A stretch of DNA of 64,000 nucleotides, from the NCBI RefSeq assembly GCF_964355755.1, contig NW_027306096.1, forward strand, positions 1 to 64,000, read 5' to 3'. Below the pieces are notes generated by a model that did no database searches, had not been told where the DNA came from, and saw only the letters and a program-made list of their open reading frames with translations. Shown one piece after another: positions 13,501 through 26,820 of the stretch. This stretch comes from Antedon mediterranea (taxonomy: Eukaryota; Echinodermata; Crinoidea; Comatulida; Antedonidae). Made by a program: the position numbers and the translations under genes. The stretch's first letter is position 1, and every line of letters begins with the position of its first letter.

Positions 13501-16500
13501 AGCACTTTGATATTTTTGTGTAATCAAGTTTTTTTCGAAATCCACAAAATGGTCTAAAACGTCTCCAAATGCGATTTGAAGTTATTTTGTGCACTTTGAA
13601 GTTTTGTGTAATGAAACGCACAAAATGGTCTAAAACGTCTCCAAATGCGATTTGAAGCTATTTTGTGCACTTTGTTGTTTTGTGTGAAAAGTTTCATCGA
13701 AATGCACAAATTGGTCTAAAACGTCTCCAAATACGATATTAAGCTATTGTATGCACTTTGTTGTTTTTGTGTGAAAATTTTTTTCGAATTACACAAAATG
13801 GTCTAAAACGTCTCCAAATGCGATTTGGAGCTCTTTTGTGCACTTTGATGTTTTGTGTCAAAAGTTTTATAGAAATGCTCGAAATGGTCTAAAACGGTTT
13901 CAAATGTGATTTTAAGCACTTTGATGTTTTTGTGTAACCAAGTTTCATCGAAATGCACAAAAAAATCTAAAACGTCTCCAAATGCGATTTAGAGCTATTT
14001 TGTGCACTTTAATGTTTTGTGTGAAAAGTGTTATCGAAATGCACAAAATGGTCTAAAACGGTTTCAAATGTGATTTGAAGCTATTTTGTGCACTTTGTGG
14101 TTTTGTGTGAAAGTTTTATCGAAATGCACAAAATAGTCTAAAACGGTTTCAAATGTGATTTTAAGCACTTTGATATTTTTGTGTAATCAAGTTTCATCGA
14201 AATGCACAAAATGGTCTAAAACGTCTGCAAATGCGATTTGAAGCTATTTTGTGATTTTAAGAACTTTGATATTTTTGTGTAATCAAGTTTCATCGAAATG
14301 CACAAAATGGTCTAAAACGTCTGCAAATGCGATTTGAAGCTATTTGTGCACTTTGATGGTTTTGTGTAAAAAGTTTCATCGAAATGCACAAAATGGTCAA
14401 AAACGTCTCCAAATGCGATTTGAAGCTATTCTGTGCACTTTGTTGTTTTGTGGGAAAAGTTTCATCGAAATGCACAAAATGGTCTAAAACGGTTTCAAAT
14501 GTGATTTTAAGCACTTTGATATTTTTGTGTAATCAAGTTTTTTCAAAATGCACAACATGGTCTAAAACGTCTCCAAATGCGATTTGAAGCTATTTTGTGC
14601 ACTTTGTAGTTTTTTGTGAAAAGTTTCATCGAAACGCACAAAATTGTCTAAAACGTCTCCAAATACGATATTAAGCTATTGTATGCACTTTGTTGTTTTT
14701 GTGTGAAAAGTTTCATCGAAATGCTCAAAATGGTCTAAAACGTCTCCAAGTGCGATTTGAAGCTATTTTGTGCACTTTGATGTTTTTTTTGTGAAAAGTT
14801 TAATCGAAATGCACAAAATGGTCTAAAACGTCTCTAAATGCGATTTGAAGCTATTTTGTGCACATTGATGTTTTTGTGTGAAAAGTTTGATCGAAATGCA
14901 CTATTTTGTGCACATTGATGTTTTTGTGTGAAAAGTTTGATCGAAATGCACAAAATGGTCTAAAACGTCTCCAAATGCGATTTGAAGCTATTTTGTGCAC
15001 TTTGATGTTTTGTGTGAAAAGTTTCACCAAAATGCACAAAATGGTCTAAAACGTTTCCAAATGCGATTTGGAGCTCTTTTGTGCACTTTGATGTTTTGTG
15101 TAAAAAGTTTGCTATTTTGTGCACTTTAATGTTTTGTGTGAAAAGTTTTATCGAAATGCTCAAAATTGTCTAAAACGGTTTCAAATGTGATTTTAAGCAC
15201 TTTGATATTTTTGTGTAAAAAAGTTTCATCGAAATGCACAAAATGGTCTAAAACGTCTCTAAATGCGATTTGAAGCTATTTTGTGCACTTTGTCGTTTTT
15301 GTGTGAAAAGTTTCATCGAAATGCTCAAAATTGTCTAAAACGTCTCCAAATGCGATTTGAAGCTATTTTGTGCACTTTGATGTTTTTTTGTGGAAAGTTT
15401 CATCGAAATGCACAAAATGGTCTAAAACGTCTCTAAATGCGATTTGAAGCTATTTTGTGCACTTTGATGTTTTTGTGTGAAAAGTTTCATCGAAATGCAC
15501 AAAATGGTCTAAAACGTCTCTAAATGCGATTTGAAGCTATTTTGTGCACTTTGTCGTTTTTGTGTGAAAAGTTTCATCGAAATGCTCAAAATGGTCTAAA
15601 ACGTCTCCAAATGCTATTTGAAGCTATTTTGTGCACTTTGATGTTTTTGTGTGAAAAGTTTCATCGAAATGCACAAAATGGTCTAAAACGGTTTCAAATG
15701 TGATTTTAAGCACTTTGATGTTTTTGTGTAATCAAGTTTTTTCGAAATGCACAAAATGGTCTAAAACGTCTCCAAATGCGATTTGAAGTTATTTTGTGCA
15801 CTTTGATGTTTTGTGTGAAAAGTTTTATCGAAATGCTCAAAATGGTCTAAAACGGTTTCAAATGTGATTTTAAGCACTTTGATATTTTTGTGTAATCAAG
15901 TTTCATCGAAATGCACAAAATGGTCTAAAACGTCTGCAAATGCGATTTGAAGCTATTGTGTGATTTTAAGAACTTTGATATTTTTGTGTAATCAAGTTTC
16001 ATCGAAATGCACAAAATGGTCTAAAACGTCTCCAAATGCGATTTGAAGCTATTTTGTGCACTTTGATGGTTTTGTGTGAAAAGTTTCATCGAAATGCACA
16101 AAATGGTCAAAAACGTCTCCAAATACGACAATAAGCTTTTGTATGCACATTGATGTTTTTGTGTGAAAAGTCTCATCGAAATGCACAAAATGGTCTAAAA
16201 CGTCTCCAAATGCGATTTGAAGCTATTTTGTGCACTTTGATGTTTTGTGTAATGAAACGCACAAAATGGTCTAAAACGTCTCCGAATACGATATTAAGCT
16301 ATTTTATGCACTTTGATGTTTTTGTGTGAAAAGTTTTTTCGAAATGCACAAAATGGTCTAAAACGTCTCCAAATGCGATTTGGAGCTCTTTTGTGCACTT
16401 TGATGTTTTGTGTCAAAAGTTTTATAGAAATGCTCGAAATGTTCTAAAACGGTTTAAAATGTGATTTTAAGCACTTTCATGTTTTTGTGTAACCAAGTTT

Positions 16501-19500
16501 CATCGAAATGCACAAAATGGTTTAAAACGTCTGCAAATGCGATTTGAAGCTATTTTGTGCACTTTGATGTTTTGTGTAATCCAGTTTCATCGAAATGTAC
16601 AAAATTGTCTAAAACCTCTCAAAATGCGATTTGAAGCTATTTAGTGCACTTTGATTTTTTTGTGTGAAAAGTTTCATCGAAATGCACAAAATTGTCTAAA
16701 ACGTCTCCAAATGCGATTTGGAGCTCTTTTGTGCACTTTGATGTTTTGTGTAAAAAGTTTTATCGAAATTCTCAAAATGGTCTAAAACGGTTTCAAATGT
16801 GATTTTAAGCACTTTGATGTTTTTGTGTAATCAAGTTTCATCGAAATGAACAAAATGGTTTAAAACGTCTGCAAATGCGATTTGAACATATTTTGTGCAC
16901 TTTGATGTTTTGTGTAATCCAGTTTCATCGAAATGTACAAAATTGTCTAAAGCTTCTCAAAATGCGATTTGAAGCTATTTTGTGCACTTTGATGTTTTTG
17001 TGTGAAAAGTTTCATCGAAATTCTCAAAATTGTCTAAAACGTCTCCAAATACGATATTAAGCTATTGTATCCACTTTGATGTTTTTGAGTGAAAAGTTTT
17101 TTCGAAATGCACAAAATGGTCTAAAACATCTCCAAATGCGATTTGGAGCTCTTTTGTGCACTTTGATGTTTTGTGTAAAAAGTTTGCTATTTTGTGCACT
17201 TTAATGTTTTGAGTGAAAAGTTTTATCGAAATGCTCAAAATTGTCTAAAACGGTTTCAAATGTGATTTTAAGCACTTTGATATTTTTGTGTAATCAAGTT
17301 TTTTCGAAATGCACAACATGGTCTAAAACGTCTCCAAATGCGATTTGAAGCTATTTTGTGCACTTTGATGTTTTGTGTAATGAAACGCACAAAATGGTCT
17401 AAAACGTCTCCGAATACGATATTAAGCTATTTTATGCACTTTGATGTTTTTGTGTGAAAAGTTTTTTCGAAATGCACAAAATGGTCTAAAACGTCTCCAA
17501 ATGCGATTTGGAGCTCTTTTGTGCACTTTGATGTTTTGTGTCAAAAGTTTTATAGAAATGCTCGAAATGTTCTAAAACGGTTTCAAATGTGATTTTAAGC
17601 ACTTTCATGTTTTTGTGTAACCAAGTTTCATCGAAATGCACAAAATGGTTTAAAACGTCTGCAAATGCGATTTGAAGCTATTTTGTGCACTTTGATGTTT
17701 TGTGTAACCAAGTTTCATCGAAATGCACAAAAAAATCTAAAACGTCTCCAAATGCGATTTAAAGCTATTTTGTGCACTTTAATATTTTGTGTGAAAAGTT
17801 TTATCGAAATGCTCAAAATGGTCTAAAACGGTTTCAAATGTGATTTTAAGCACTTTGATGTTTTTGTGTAATCAAGTTTCATCGAAATGCACAAAATGGT
17901 TTAAAACGTCTGCAAATGCGATTTGATGCTATTTTGTGCACTTTGATGTTTTGTGTAATCCAGTTTCATCGAAATGTACAAAATTGTCTAAAACCTCTCA
18001 AAATGCGATTTGAAGCTATTTTGTGCACTTTGATTTTTTTGTGTGAAAAGTTTCATCGAAATGCACAAAATTGTCTAAAACGTCTCAAAATGCGATTTGG
18101 AGCTCTTTTGTGCACTTTGATGTTTTGTGTAAAAAGTTTTATAGAAATGCTCGAAATGGTCTAAAACGTCTTCAAATGTGATTTGAAGCTATTTTGTGCA
18201 CTTTGTTGTTTTTTGTGAAAAGTTTCATCGAAACGCACAAAATTGTCTAAAACGTCTCCAAATACGATATTAAGCTATTGTATGCACTTTGTTGTTTTTG
18301 TGTGAAAAGTTGCATCGAAATGCTCAAAATGGTCTAAAACGTCTCCAAGTGCGATTTGAAGCTATTTTGTGCACTTTGATGTTTTTTTGTGAAAAGTTTA
18401 ATCGAAATGCACAAAATGGTCTAAAACGTCTCCAAATGCGATTTGAAGCTATTTTGTGCACTTTGATGTTTTGTGTGAAAAGTTTCACCAAAATGCACAA
18501 AATGGTCTAAAACGTCTCCAAATCCGCTTTGAAGCTAATCTAAGCACTTTGATGTTTTTATGTTTCAAGTTTTTTCGAAATTCACAAAATTGTCTAAAAC
18601 GTCTCCAAATCCGTTTTGAAGCTAATCTAAGCACTTTGATGTTTTTATGTTAACAAGTTTTTTCGAAATTCACAAAATTGTCTAAAACGTCTCAAAATAC
18701 GATTTGAAGCTCTTTTGTGCACTTTGATGTTTTGTGTAATAAGTTTTATAGAAACGCACAAAATGGTCTAAAACGGTTTCAAATGTGATTTTAAGCACTT
18801 TGATATTTTTGTTTAATTAAGTTTCATCGAAATGCACAAAATGGTCTAAAACGTCTCCAAATGCGATTTGAAGCTGTTTTTGTGTGAAAAGTTTTTTCGA
18901 ATTACACAAAATGGTCTAAAACGTCTCCAAATGCGATTTGAAAATCTTTTGTGGACTTTGATGTTTTGTGTCAAAAGTTTTATAGAAATGCTCGAAATGG
19001 TCTCAAACGGTTTCAAATGTGATTTTAAGCACTTTCATGTTTTTGTGTAACCAAGTTTCATCGAAATGCACAAAAAAATCTAAAACGTCTCCAAATCCGT
19101 TTTGAAGCTAATCTAAGCACTTTGATGTTTTTATGTTAACAAGTTTTTTCGAAATTCACAAAATTGTCTAAAACGTCTCCAAATACGATTTGAAGCTCTT
19201 TTGTGCACTTTGATGTTTTGTGTAATAAGTTTTATAGAAACGCACAAAATGGTCTAAAACGGTTTCAAATGTGATTTTAAGCACTTTGATATTTTTGTTT
19301 AACCAAGTTTCATCGAAATGCACAAAATGGTCTAAAACGTCTCCAAATGCGATTTGAAGCTGTTTTTGTGTGAAAAGTTTTTTCGAAATACACAAAATTT
19401 TAAGCACTTTGATGTTTTTGTGTAATCAAGTTTCATCGAAATGTACAAAATTGTCTAAAACCTCTCAAAATGCGATTTGAAGCTATTTTGTGCACTTTGA

Positions 19501-19771
19501 TGTTTTTGTGTGAAAAGTTTCATCGAAATTCACAAAATTGTCTAAAACGTCTCCAAATACGATATTAAGCTATTGTATGCACTTTGATGTTTTGGAGTGA
19601 AACGTTTTTTCGAAATGCACAAAATGGTCTAAAACGTCTCCAAATGCGATTTGGAGCTCTTTTGTGCACTTTGATGTTTTGTGTAAAAAGTTTGCTATTT
19701 TGTGCACTTTAATGTTTTGTGTGAAAAGTTTTATCGAAATGCTCAAAATTGTCTAAAACGGTTTCAAATGT

Positions 19772-20234
19772 TTCATTACTACTCAACTTATCAGATGTTA
19801 TCTTAAATAGTGTTGTCATTTTTGTAATCAATATTATCGGTATCGATATAAATCTTCAACCATCTTTAATATTTATTACCAAAATTGTTAGGCATATAGG
19901 GCTACGTGTTCCGTTTTTCTGAATCGGAATTAATTTTAAGTGTACAATAATATTGTTATACGTCAGTATAAACTGTACTTATACTCGACGCAAAGTATTC
20001 AAGTTCCATATTAGACTGTTGCTCAATTAGTTTGCTTTTACTCACGGTAGATAAATTAATTTCTTTTACCTAATAACAATTTGTTGGCACCGGTGTAGAG
20101 GAGGTTGTAAAATGACATTCGCGCGCTGTTTGATCGTAGGCCTATAACGGTCAATCTTCGAGTTTCCAATAACAACCCCGCCTTCTAATTTAAATGTTAA
20201 AACGTTTTGTCCCACGCTTGAGTAGGCTCGGCTA
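19772..20234. other. Non-satellite spacer, unannotated
   Basis: About 460 bp of AT-rich sequence between satellite block 1 and the 20-bp minisatellite. I see no conserved protein frame, RNA gene or recognisable element. A short open frame on the minus strand near 20,066-20,278 has no family features and runs into the adjacent minisatellite. Confidence 0.6.
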
Positions 20235-20752
20235 ACAAAATTCATTTTGTCGCGACTAAACGAATTTTGTTGCAACAAAACGAATTTTGTCTACACAGAA
20301 TAAATTTTGTCTACACAGAATGAATTTTGTCTACACAGAATGAATTTTGTCTACACAGAATAAATGTTGTCTACACAGAATACATTTTGTCGCCACAAAA
20401 TGAATTTTGTCCACACAGAATTAATTTTGTCTACACAGAATTAATTTTGTCTACACAAAATGAATTTTGTCGTTACAGAATGAATTTTGTCGCCACAAAA
20501 TGAATTTTGTTGTTACAGAATGAATTTTGTCTACACAGAATGAATTTTGTCAACACAGAATTAATTTTGCATACAAAGAATGAATTTTGTTTACACAGAA
20601 TTAATTTTGTCAAGACAAAATGAATTTTGTCAAGACAAAATTAATTTTGTCCACACAGAATAAATTTTTGTCAACACAAAATGAATTTTGTCAATACAAA
20701 ATTAATTTTGTGTTGACAAAATTCATTCTGTGTAGACAAAATTCATTCTGTA
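20235..20752 (+). repeat. 20-bp minisatellite with terminal fold-back
   Basis: About 25 tandem units of the type gaattttgtctacacagaat, with variants such as gtcgccacaaaat and gtcaacacaaaat. From about 20,704 the units are inverted. The 21-bp arm at 20,683-20,703 pairs with 20,704-20,724 at 20 of 21 positions, with no loop between the arms, and similarity continues outward through the next unit. The array therefore ends in a palindrome. Each unit is internally near-symmetric (attttgt and acaaaat). No coding or RNA gene signal is seen. Confidence 0.9.
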
Positions 20753-20988
20753 ACAAACAACGTAATTTTGATTAATTAATCAGTTTTTAATTAATATTTC
20801 CAAAAGCAGAAGTTAGTGATTATCGCCCACAAACACAGAAGGTACGATTGGTGTCTAACGCCGACTATGGGTGTTCAACGCATGTCCCCAGGGGTTTCAA
20901 ACGCCGCCCGTGGCACTAAGAGATATCTTTCAAGTAGCGTACTGGTTGCGCTTCATTGTTCCTAGATTGCATTAACCAAATTTCTTCG

Positions 20989-21386
20989 ATCTATCTCTCT
21001 CTCTCGCTGATCTATCTCTCTCGCTGATCTATCTCTCTCTCGCTGATCTATCTCTCTCTCTCGCTGAGCTATCTCTCTCTCGCTGATCTATCTCTCTCTC
21101 GCTGATCTATCTCTCTCTCGCTGATCTGTCTCTCTCTCGCTGATCTATCTCTCTCTCTTGCTGATCTATCTCTCTCTCTCTCGCTGATCTATCTCTCTCT
21201 CGCTGATCTATCTCTCTCTCACTGATCTATCTCTCTCTCACTGATCTATCTCTCTCTCACTGATCTATCTCTCTCTCGCTGATCTATCTCTCTCTCTCGC
21301 TGATCTATCTCTCTCTCGCTGATCTATCTCTCTCTCGCTGATCTATCTCTCTCTCTCTCGCTGATCTATCTCTCTCTCGTTGATCT
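20989..21386 (+). repeat. CT-rich minisatellite (gatctatctctctctcgct)
   Basis: About 400 bp made of roughly 20 units of gatctatctctctctcgct, 19 bp in the basic form and 21 or 23 bp when additional ct dinucleotides are present. A few units read cactgatct or cgttgatct. It abuts satellite block 2 at about 21,387. The + strand is nearly pure pyrimidine between GATC steps, so this is a polypyrimidine tract with regular interruptions. Between the 20-bp minisatellite and this one (20,753-20,988) I see only unannotated sequence. Confidence 0.95.
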
Positions 21387-22123
21387 AATAGCTTCAAAAC
21401 GGATTTGGAGACGTTTTAGACCATTGTGTGCATTTCTATGAAACTTTTCACACAAAAACATCAAAGTGCACAAAATAGCTTCAAATCGCATTTGGAGAAC
21501 GTTTTAGACCATTTTGTGCATTTCGATGAAACTTGGTTACAAAAAAACATCAAAGTGCTTAAAATCACATCTGAAACCGTTTTAGACCATTTTGAGCAAT
21601 TCTATAAAACTTTTAACAAAAAACGTTTTAGACCATTTTGTGCATTTCGATGAAACTTGATTACATAAAAACATCAAAGTGCTTAAAATCACATTTGAAA
21701 CCGTTTTAGAACATTTTGAGCATTTCGAAAAAACTTGTTAACATAAAAACACCAAAGTGCTTAGAATAGCTTCAAAACGGATTTTGAGGCGTTTTAGACC
21801 ATTTTGTGCATTTCGATGAAACTTTTAACACAAAACATCAAAGTGCACAAAATAGCTTCAAATCGCATTTGGAGGCGTTTTAGACCATTTTGTGCATTTC
21901 GATGAAACTTTTCACACAAAAACATGTGCATACAATAGCTTAATATCGTATTTGGAGACGTTTTAGACCATTTTGTGCAATTCGATGAAACTTTTCACAC
22001 AAAAACATCAAAGTGCACAAAATAGCTTTAAATCGCATTTGGAGACGTTTTAGACCATTTTGAGCATTTCGATGAAACTTTTTTTACAAAAAAACAAAGT
22101 GCATACAACAGCTTAATATCGTA
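21387..22123 (-). repeat. Satellite array, block 2 (first part), inverted
   Basis: Satellite monomers as in block 1 but in reverse orientation (agcttcaaatcgcatttggagacgtttt, aagtgcacaaaatagc). The block starts where the CT-rich minisatellite ends and is interrupted at 22,124 by a LINE fragment. The last monomer breaks after cttaatatcgta, and the same 11 bp, ttaatatcgta, reappears after the LINE. Confidence 0.95.
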
Positions 22124-23208
22124 GACAAGCAATCATTGTGGGTGATTTGATGTCTGATGAGTTCGCTCTACCCTGGGGTGTACCACAGGGATCCGTAAAA
22201 GGTCCACTCGATTTCATCTTATACACTGGACCACTCAGCAACATCATTGATTCCCACCCGGAAGTTCGTCATATGATCTATGCAGATGACACTCAACTAT
22301 ATTTAATCATGAAACCTACACATCACTCTGAATCTGTTAACAGCCTTGAATCATGCATTGCAGATGTTCGCTCATGGGCCATTCAAAATAAACTCATGCT
22401 CAACGACTCCAAGACTGAAATGATCCATTTTCATTCAAAGTTCCGTGAGGCATCATCATTTCCTTTGGTCCATATCGGAGATACTAGTGTCTCTACCTCC
22501 AGCTCAGCCAGAAATCTAGGCGTCCAACTAGACAACAGCCTCGGTTTAAAAGAACACATTCGTAATGTTTGCCGTGGTGCTTCCTTTGGAATTTACCAGA
22601 TCGGCCAGATTCGTAAGTACCTTGACAAAACATCAACTGAACGTCTTGTTCATGCTTTTGTTTCATCTCGTCTGGACTGTAATAACTCGCTTCTGTACGG
22701 CCTACCAACTTCTTATCTGTCTCCTCTTCAACGAATTCAAAATTCCGCCGCAAGACTTATCACTGGCACTAAACGACATGAACATATTTCTCCCGTTTTA
22801 CGTGACTTACACTGGTTGCCTGTTGATCAGCGCATTCGTTTTAAAATCCTGTTGCTGACATATAAGGCCATCAACGGATGTGCTCCAGCCTACATATGTG
22901 ACATCATTACTCCGTCAACCAACTCTTCGCTTCGTTCATCCAGCCGACTTCTTCTAAAACCTGGACCCCGTTCCAGAACTCGGTTTTACGGTGATCGTGC
23001 TTTCGCTGTCGCAGCCCCAAAACTCTGGAACACTCTACCACTCGAAATACGCTCATCAAAATCTGTTATCACATTTAAAACTAAACTCAAAACTCATCTC
23101 TTCAGAGAAGCATAATCGCACGCTACTACTTGCACTGATCTTGGAAAACACAGCGCTTTGAAACCTTTGTCTCTTGCGCTTTATAAATGTTATTTATTAT
23201 TATTATTA
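22124..23208 (+). mobile_element. 5'-truncated non-LTR retrotransposon (CR1/L2-like LINE)
   Basis: A 1,085-bp LINE 3' fragment inserted in one satellite monomer. It is flanked by the perfect 11-bp direct repeat ttaatatcgta at 22,113-22,123 and 23,209-23,219, which I read as the target site duplication. The element begins inside the reverse transcriptase domain. It continues through the C-terminal domain to a stop at 23,113-23,115, then about 75 bp of 3' UTR and a terminal run of att repeats (about 23,193-23,208). Microsatellite-like 3' tails of this kind are typical of CR1/L2-type LINEs. The severe 5' truncation is usual for target-primed insertion and leaves no promoter, endonuclease or N-terminal RT. 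Confidence 0.93.
22126..23115 (+). pseudogene. LINE reverse transcriptase, C-terminal fragment
   Basis: An open frame of about 330 codons with no true start; it opens at the truncation point and first uses GTG near 22,138. It covers the second half of a LINE RT. Palm motif B appears as GVPQGSV, and the catalytic motif C as YADDTQLY, about 47 residues in. Next come the LMLNDSKTEM segment (motif D) and the LGVQLDNSLGLKEH thumb region. The C-terminal domain ends with the LKTHLFREA tail commonly seen at the end of CR1/L2-type ORF2 proteins. Endonuclease, fingers and motif A are missing, so it cannot act alone. GPLDF, where the family usually has GPLLF, suggests some decay. The nearest clade is CR1/L2; the exact one needs a phylogeny. 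Confidence 0.9.
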
Positions 23209-25160
23209 TTAATATCGTATTTGGAGACGTTTTAGAATATTTTGTGCATTTCGATGAAACTTTTCACACAAAACAATAAAGTGCACAAAATAGCTTCAAA
23301 TCGCATTTGGAGACGTTTTAGACCATTTTTTGCGTTTCATTACACAAAACATCAAAGTGCACAAAATAGCTTCAAATCTTATTTGGAGACGTTTTAGACC
23401 ATTTTGTGCGTTTCATTACACAAAACATCAAAGTGCACAAAATAGCTTCAAATCGCAATCGGAGACGTTTTAGACCATGTTGTGCATTTCGAAAAAACTT
23501 GATTACACAAAAATATCAAAGTGCTTAAAATCACATTTGAAACTGTTTTAGACCATTTTGAGCATTTCGATAAAACTTTTCACACAAAACATTGAAGTGC
23601 ACAAAATAGCTTTAAATCGCATTTGGAGACGTTTTAGATTTTTTTGTGCATTTCGATGAAACTTGGTTACACAAAAACATCAAAGTGCTTAAAATCACAT
23701 TTGAAACCGTTTTATACCATTTCGAGCATTTCTATAAAACTTTTGACACAAAACATCAAAGTGCACAAAAGAGCTTCAAATCGCAATCGGAGACGTTTTA
23801 GACCATGTTGTGCATTTCGAAAAAACTTGATTACACAAAAATATCAAAGTGCTTAAAATCACATTTGAAACCGTTTTAGACAATTTTGAGCATTTCAATA
23901 AAACTTTTCACACAAAACATTAAAGTGCACAAAATAGCAAACTTTTTACACAAAACATCAAAGTGCACAAAAGAGCTCCAAATCGCATTCGGAGACGTTT
24001 TAGACCATTTTGTGCATTTCTAAAAAACTTTTCACTCAAAAACATCAAAGTGCATACAATAGCTTAATGTCGTATTTGGAGACGTTTTAGACAATTTTGT
24101 GCATTTCGATGAAACTTTTCAAACAAAAACATCAAAGTGCTTCAAATCGCGTTTTGAGAGGTTTTAGACAATTTTGTACATTTCGATGAAACTGGATTAC
24201 ACAAAACATCAAAGTGCACAAAATAGCTTCAAATCGCCTTTGCAGCCGTTTTAGACCATTTTGTGCATTTCGATGAAACTTGATTACACAAAAACATCAA
24301 AGTGCTTAAAATCTCATTTGAAACCGTTTTAGACCATTTTGAGCATTTCGATAAAACTTTTGACACAAAACATCAAAGTGCACAAAAGAGCTCCAAATCG
24401 CATTTGGAGACGTTTTAGACCATTTTGTGCATTTCGATGAAACTTTTCACACAAAAACATCAAAGTGCACAAAATAGCTTCAAATCGCATTTGCAGACGT
24501 TTTAGACAATTTTGTGCATTTCGATGAAACTTTTTACACAAAACCATCAAAGTGCACAAAATAGCTTCAAATCGCATTTGCAGACGTTTTAGACAATTTT
24601 GTGCATTTCGATGAAACTTGATTACACAAAAATATCAAAGTGCTTAAAATCACATTTGAAACCGTTTTAGACCATTTTGAGCATTTCGATAAAATTTTTC
24701 ACACAAAACATGAAAGTGCACAAAATAGCTTCAAATCGCATTTTCAGACGTTTTAGACCATTTTGTGCATTTCGATGAAACTTGATTACACAAAAACATC
24801 AAAGTGCTTAAAATCACATTTGAAACCGTTTTAGACCATTTTGAGCATTTCGATAAAACTTTTCACACAAAACATCAAAGTGCACAAAATAACTTCAAAT
24901 CGCATTTAGAGACGTTTTAGACCATTTTGTGCATTTCGTGAAAACTTTTCAGACAAAAACAACAAAGTGCATACAATAGCTTAATATCATATTTGGAGAC
25001 GTTTTAGACCATTTTCTGCATTTCGATGAAACTTTTCACACAAAAACATCAAAGTGCACAAAATAACTTCAAATCGCATTTAGAGACGTTTTAGACAATT
25101 TTGTGCATTTCGTCAAAACTTTTCAGACAAAAACAACAAAGTGCATACAATAGCTTAATA

Positions 25161-26820
25161 TCATATTTGGAGACGTTTTAGACCATTTTGTGCATTTCGA
25201 TGAAACTTTTCACACAAAAACATCAAAGTGCACAAAATATCTTCAAATCGCATTTGGAGACGTTTTAGACCATTTTGTGCATTTCTATGAAACTTTTCAC
25301 ACAAAAACATCAAAGTGCACACAATATCTTCAAATCGCATTTGGAGACGTTTTAGACCATTTTGTGCATTTCGATGAAACGTTTCACACAAAACAACAAA
25401 GTTCACAAAATAGCTTCAAATCGCATTTGGAGACGTTTTAGACCATTTTGTGCATTTCGAAAAAACTTGTTAACATAAAAACATCAAAGTGCTTAGATTA
25501 GCTTCAAAACGGATTTGGAGACGTTTTAGACCATTTTGTGCATTTTGGTTAAACTTTTCACACAAAACATCAAAGTGCACAATATAGCTTCAAATCGCAT
25601 TTGGAGACGTTTTAGACCATTTTGTGCGTTTCATTACACAAAACATCAAAGTGCACAAAATAGCTTCAAATCGCATTTGGAGACGTTTTAGACCATTTTG
25701 TGCATTTTGGTGAAACTTTTCACACAAAAACATCAATGTGCATACAAAAGCTTATTATCGTATTTTGAAACGTTTTAGACCAATTTGTGCATTTCAAAAA
25801 AACTTTTCACACAAAAACATCAAAGTGCATACAATAGCTTAATATCGTATTTGGAGACGTTTTAGACAATTTTGTGCATTTCGATGAAACTTTTCACACA
25901 AAAACATCAAAGTGCACAAAATAGCTTCAAATCGCATTTTGAGAGGTTTTAGACAATTTTGTACATTTCGATGAAACTGGATTACACAAAACATCAAAGT
26001 GCACAAAATAGCTTCAAATCGCATTTGCAGACGTTTTAGACCATTTTGTGCATTTCGATAAAACTTTTTACACAAAAACATCAAAATACATACAATAGCT
26101 TAATATCGTATTTGGAGACGTTTTAGAACATTTTGTCCATTTCGATGAAACTTTTCACACAAAAACATCAAAGTGCACAAAATTGCTTCAAATCGCATTT
26201 GGAGACGTTTTAGACCATTTTGAGCATTTCGATAAAACTTTTCACACAAAACATCAAAGTGCACAAAATAACTTCAAATCGCATTTAGAGACGTTTTAGA
26301 CCATTTTGTGCATTTCGTGAAAACTTTTCAGACAAAAACAACAAAGTGCATACAATAGCTTAATATCATATTTGGAGACGTTTTAGACCATTTTCTGCAT
26401 TTCGATGAAACTTTTCACACAAAAACATCAAAGTGCACAAAATAACTTCAAATCGTATTTAGAGACGTTTTAGACCATTTTGTGCATTTCGTCAAAACTT
26501 TTCAGACAAAAACAACAAAGTGCATACAATAGCTTAATATCATATTTAGAGACGTTTTAGACCATTTTGTGCATTTCGATGAAACTTTTCACACAAAAAC
26601 ATCAAAGTGCACAAAATATCTTCAAATCGCATTTGGAGACGTTTTAGACCATTTTGTGCATTTCTATGAAACTTTTCACACAAAAACATCAAAGTGCACA
26701 CAATATCTTCAAATCGCATTTGGAGACGTTTTAGACCATTTTGTGCATTTCGATGAAACGTTTCACACAAAACAACAAAGTGCACAAAATAGCTTCAAAT
26801 CGCATTTGGAGACGTTTTAG
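25161..26820 (-). repeat. Satellite higher-order duplication, 1,379-bp offset
   Basis: The segment around 25,161-25,441 recurs at 26,540-26,820 with a constant 1,379-bp offset. It shares the rare acacaatatcttc variant (about 25,318 and 26,697) and the gaaacgtttcacac change (25,376 and 26,755). The following module (25,839-26,084) recurs at 27,383-27,628 with an offset of 1,544, reflecting an extra two monomers in between. Confidence 0.75.

Larger units (their letters stand above)
1..19771 (+). repeat. Satellite array, block 1 (87/78/76-bp monomers)
   Basis: About 19.8 kb of head-to-tail tandem monomers, roughly 230 by length. The commonest form is 87 bp and runs from gtgcactttgatg through gaaaagtttcatcgaaatg and ggtctaaaacgtctcc to gatttgaagctatttt. 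A second class of 78 bp has ggtttcaaatgtgatttt and lacks the nine-base aagctattt stretch. A third of 76 bp has the shortened gtgtaatgaaacgcac core. The classes are interspersed in longer repeating orders. Every full monomer holds a long dyad (attttgtgca near one end, tgcacaaaat near the other). The window starts inside a monomer. The array ends at about 19,771, where ggtttcaaatg runs into unrelated sequence. Because 87 and 78 are multiples of three, some stretches stay open as 29- or 26-residue repeat peptides on both strands; I read these as by-products. Confidence 0.97.

Noticed and set aside
1-19771. CRISPR array
   Set aside because: Repeats are direct and continuous without unique spacers, and the rest of the window is metazoan-type mobile DNA.
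20066-20278. 70-codon minus-strand frame beside the 20-bp minisatellite
   Set aside because: Its first part translates minisatellite sequence and the rest shows no family features.
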